In this document: piece by piece, positions 61,501 through 64,000 of the stretch | How the letters are laid out: each line of letters opens with the position of its first letter | Position numbering within the stretch: the stretch's first letter is position 1 | NCBI GenBank assembly: GCA_026936325.1 | Contig: JAPTHN010000001.1 | Location: 74,270,380-74,334,379 of the forward strand | Reading direction: 5' to 3' | DNA from: Platynereis dumerilii | Taxonomy: Eukaryota; Annelida; Polychaeta; Phyllodocida; Nereididae | DNA: 64,000 nucleotides | Translations under genes and position numbers: made by a program | The notes under the pieces: generated by a model | Told to the model about the DNA's origin: nothing | The model's input: the letters and a program-made list of their open reading frames with translations, nothing else | Databases searched by the model: none

Positions 61501-63193
61501 GCAGAAGTCACATCATTGCTGAATCAGCCATCAATTCCACGTGATGATATGCAATTCATTTATGGTGGGCCTGACAACCGCACGCAACCTCTCACATGAA
61601 ATCATTTAGATAATATGTCACAAATTCACAATATCATCTCAGTTCCTGAATGATGCATGATGAATAAAAAAGTGCCGATTCACCTGTATTAGACAAAACT
61701 TCAATAAACATTCCCAGAAAAAGAAACAAATATAGGGGTTATATTGCTCACCTCCAAGAGATCCATCTGATTGTTTCAAGTTATCCAAGCAACCTCCTGT
61801 GTTGTGGATGTCCCATTCTGAAATAAATAACACTGATGTAATTTGTTGTTTGACAAAGTTTGTCAACAAAACAAATGGTGATGTAAAGTAGATAGTGCAC
61901 CTCTGAAATACTGAACTGTGATTCTTTCGCCAAGGAAAACTATTGATTTCCGTTGCTTCTGGGTCCCTCATGAAGGAAAACAGAATAGAAGACAAATTTA
62001 GTAGAGAGGAAGTATGTGCTGAGGATAACAGGCATGATGTTATATTTTTCAGCCTTCCAATGGAACTTTTATAAAATGGGTTGTGAATCAGTGAGTGTTT
62101 AAATGTAATAAGTACAAAAAGAGTCTTATCAGATGCAAGATGGAGACATATAAAAAATTCAAGGTCATTTTCCAAGAAATTAAATTACGATTTTAATACA
62201 AAACCAAAACATATAGCACAATAAAGATTTTTCCATGGCATCAATCCCTTTCTTGCAACAAAGCAAATAATTTCTTGTGATATAAAAGGATGTTATCGTC
62301 CAGGAAGTGCAATACTGTCAGAGGGCATTATAGGTTAAGAGACAAACTGCAAAATATCTTTGACCAGTGGTTGTACTGAGCTGAAATTTCTAAAACAAAG
62401 ATAACCATGTGTTATGCGATCTTTCATTTTTTGGCATCTACCTCATCTTAAGGGCATTTCCCAAAGGGCCTTAAACCCCGTCCCCCGTGTCTCTTGCAGA
62501 GGAGGCCAGAAGAGCCTCAAGGATGTTATTTCTTCTTGGTCAAAAGATTTCCCATGTCCAAAGCAATTGAACAGAAGACATAAAGAGCTCCAATATTGAT
62601 TCTGTTTTATAAAATTTGGTATAATATTTGATCATTCAGATCCGGACTGGTTTTCTTTGAGACTGCTTTCAAATTTCCACACATTTCAGAAGAATTTGAA
62701 TTGTTTTTGTCATTGTCTTTCTGATTTGAGTGGCACAATGAATATTGGCCAAGAATCAGGTTGTCATCATGACTAACAATAACATTAATAAAAAACAGCC
62801 CAAAGACTTATTGCCATTATATACATCTACATTAACTCCAGTAAAATCCTCTTTCTGAATTACATGTAAGTGCTAAATGTGAGAAAGCAAAAGGAGTAAG
62901 CAGATATGGAAATGCCTTGTTGACTCCATGCAAGATGTCAAGGACTATGGGATCTTACAAAAATGGGTTCTTACAAAAATGGGTTATACTTCTTGTAAAA
63001 ATGTTTGGCCATGACCACAACAAAGCGGTCTCAGCCTGAATTGCAACAATGTCATGATAAAAACTACCATAAAAGGGAAGGAGTGAATGCACACACTATT
63101 ATCCATGACCTTCTGCACATATACATTGGCAAAACACTACCAAGAGATTTTGCTGAAGGCTTCCAATCTTGAAGGCCAAGGCAAATTACCCAA

Positions 63194-63301
63194 CACTCAT
63201 CGACAGAAGTCTTGTCGCTACCATGATGTTCGAGACGCTACTGCTCATATCTTGACTTGTCTCGAAAATCATGGTAGCGACTAGACTTCTGTCGATGAGT
63301 G
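63194..63301. mobile_element. 108-bp near-perfect hairpin MITE
   Basis: The arms CACTCATCGACAGAAGTC and CTACCATGATGTTCGAGAC are mirrored on the other side of a loop of about 20 bp (GCTACTGCTCATATCTTGAC). The stem is close to perfect. Copy 1 at 54985-54990 shows the uninterrupted CCCAATGCATCTG, so the whole hairpin is an insertion with at most a 1-2 bp target duplication. Confidence 0.85.
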
Positions 63302-63470
63302 TATGCATCTGAGCAATTGCAGCTGACCTGCCCTTCAGCCTTTTATTTTGGTGTGTACTTTTCCTTTTAGCCTTGTTGTCTTTGTTCTCAAGTTTGTGGG
63401 GATAAAGATTTTGTTTGAGCAGTTGACCCCATTGTAACTTTGACTTCTGTCAAAATTGACTGGTATCAAG

Positions 63471-64000
63471 CTTTCTAGCGATAGAATGCTTGGGCTGATA
63501 CCACTATATGATAAAACTGTCTTTCCTATACATTGTTGACAGTTGTGCCATCATGAAAATTTTATATCTTTATTCTTTGTTTGGATTAGGCAAATTAGCC
63601 CCAAAATCTCAGATTATAAAGACAGTCTGTTTGTTGGGAGTAAGCAATAATGAACTATTGGCTTCTCATGACAACAAGAATATAGGCCTATGCATGTATT
63701 AGCCCTGAATACTACATCCAAGGCCTGTCCTTGAACCATGCTCACTATTGCTCAATACCCGTATATCACTTTTTAATTCAAGGAAAGACACACTTCCTAT
63801 CTGATTGTGGTACAGAAGGTTGAATAAGTAATGATTCATAAACCCATTTCATGTCATTCACCGACACTGCACTAAAAATTGAGAAAGAAAAAAATAGCAT
63901 CGGGAAAAAGGAAAAACAAAACAAGGGAATACAGCTTGCAAATAGATAAAGATATTTCTGTTATAGCAGAGCATGAATGCCATCTGTGAATTGCAGCTCC
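63471..64000. other. Right edge, no recognisable feature
   Basis: Sequence beyond the end of the tandem duplication. Only short chance reading frames are present. Confidence 0.5.

Larger units (their letters stand above)
55235..63470. repeat. 8.3-kb direct tandem duplication, copy 2
   Basis: Direct duplicate of 46820-55150. Copy-2-specific insertions are a 194-bp MITE (55367-55560) and a 108-bp hairpin MITE (63194-63301), both with empty sites in copy 1. It includes two of the four decayed minus-strand frames (55753 and 58415). No intact gene was recognised. Confidence 0.85.

Noticed and set aside
61639-62175. Minus-strand 178-codon open frame
   Set aside because: The paralogous segment at about 53160-53700 aligns with many indels that are not multiples of three, and the product resembles no family. 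The length is unexpected by chance but is not supported by conservation.

Overview
This is a eukaryotic, intron-bearing, AT-rich window, most likely from an invertebrate deuterostome such as a hemichordate, echinoderm or cephalochordate. That guess rests on a Patched-domain (PTCHD3-like) gene, Rex1/Babar-type LINE fragments, tRNA-derived SINEs and a very dense population of small inverted-repeat DNA transposons. I cannot name the species. Only one host gene is firmly supported. It is a PTCHD3-like membrane protein on the minus strand at the left edge, represented by its first exon (2296-3334) and second exon (261-461), with the remaining exons off the left end.

From about 6.4 kb to 46 kb the window is an array of old tandem segmental duplications with no recognisable gene. 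A clear 3.15-kb tandem pair lies at 6362-9513 and 9514-12410. Larger diverged copies follow at about 19.5, 27.7, 32.8, 34.1 and 40.3 kb. Because the copies are paralogous, many mobile-element insertions can be read as filled versus empty sites inside this one window. Insertions delimited this way include a 4.4-kb element with 1.4-kb inverted arms (15061-19457), a 1151-bp hAT element with a perfect 8-bp target duplication (31135-32285), a 937-bp TA-flanked element (28778-29714), a tRNA-derived SINE (28198-28406), a LINE fragment (27055-27623) and several MITEs nested in one another.

From 46.8 to 63.5 kb lies a second duplication, an approximately 8.3-kb direct tandem pair (46820-55150 and 55235-63470). 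Each copy contains an older internal duplication, giving four related units. On the minus strand these units share short, alignable reading frames, some broken, which look like the decayed remains of a tandem gene family that I do not recognise.

The most unusual pattern is a modular architecture found in three sequence-unrelated element families (about 24.7-26.4 kb, copies at 38, 40 and 45 kb, and 41.6-42.3 kb). Each has a snap-back hairpin whose centre is a GC-rich GGGC-loop-GCCC core, joined to a segment ending in TTATA-type inverted repeats and carrying a CCAAT-box motif (CAGCCAATCAGA-like) near one end. No CRISPR array, rRNA or convincing functional tRNA gene was seen, and I recognised no LTR retroelement.
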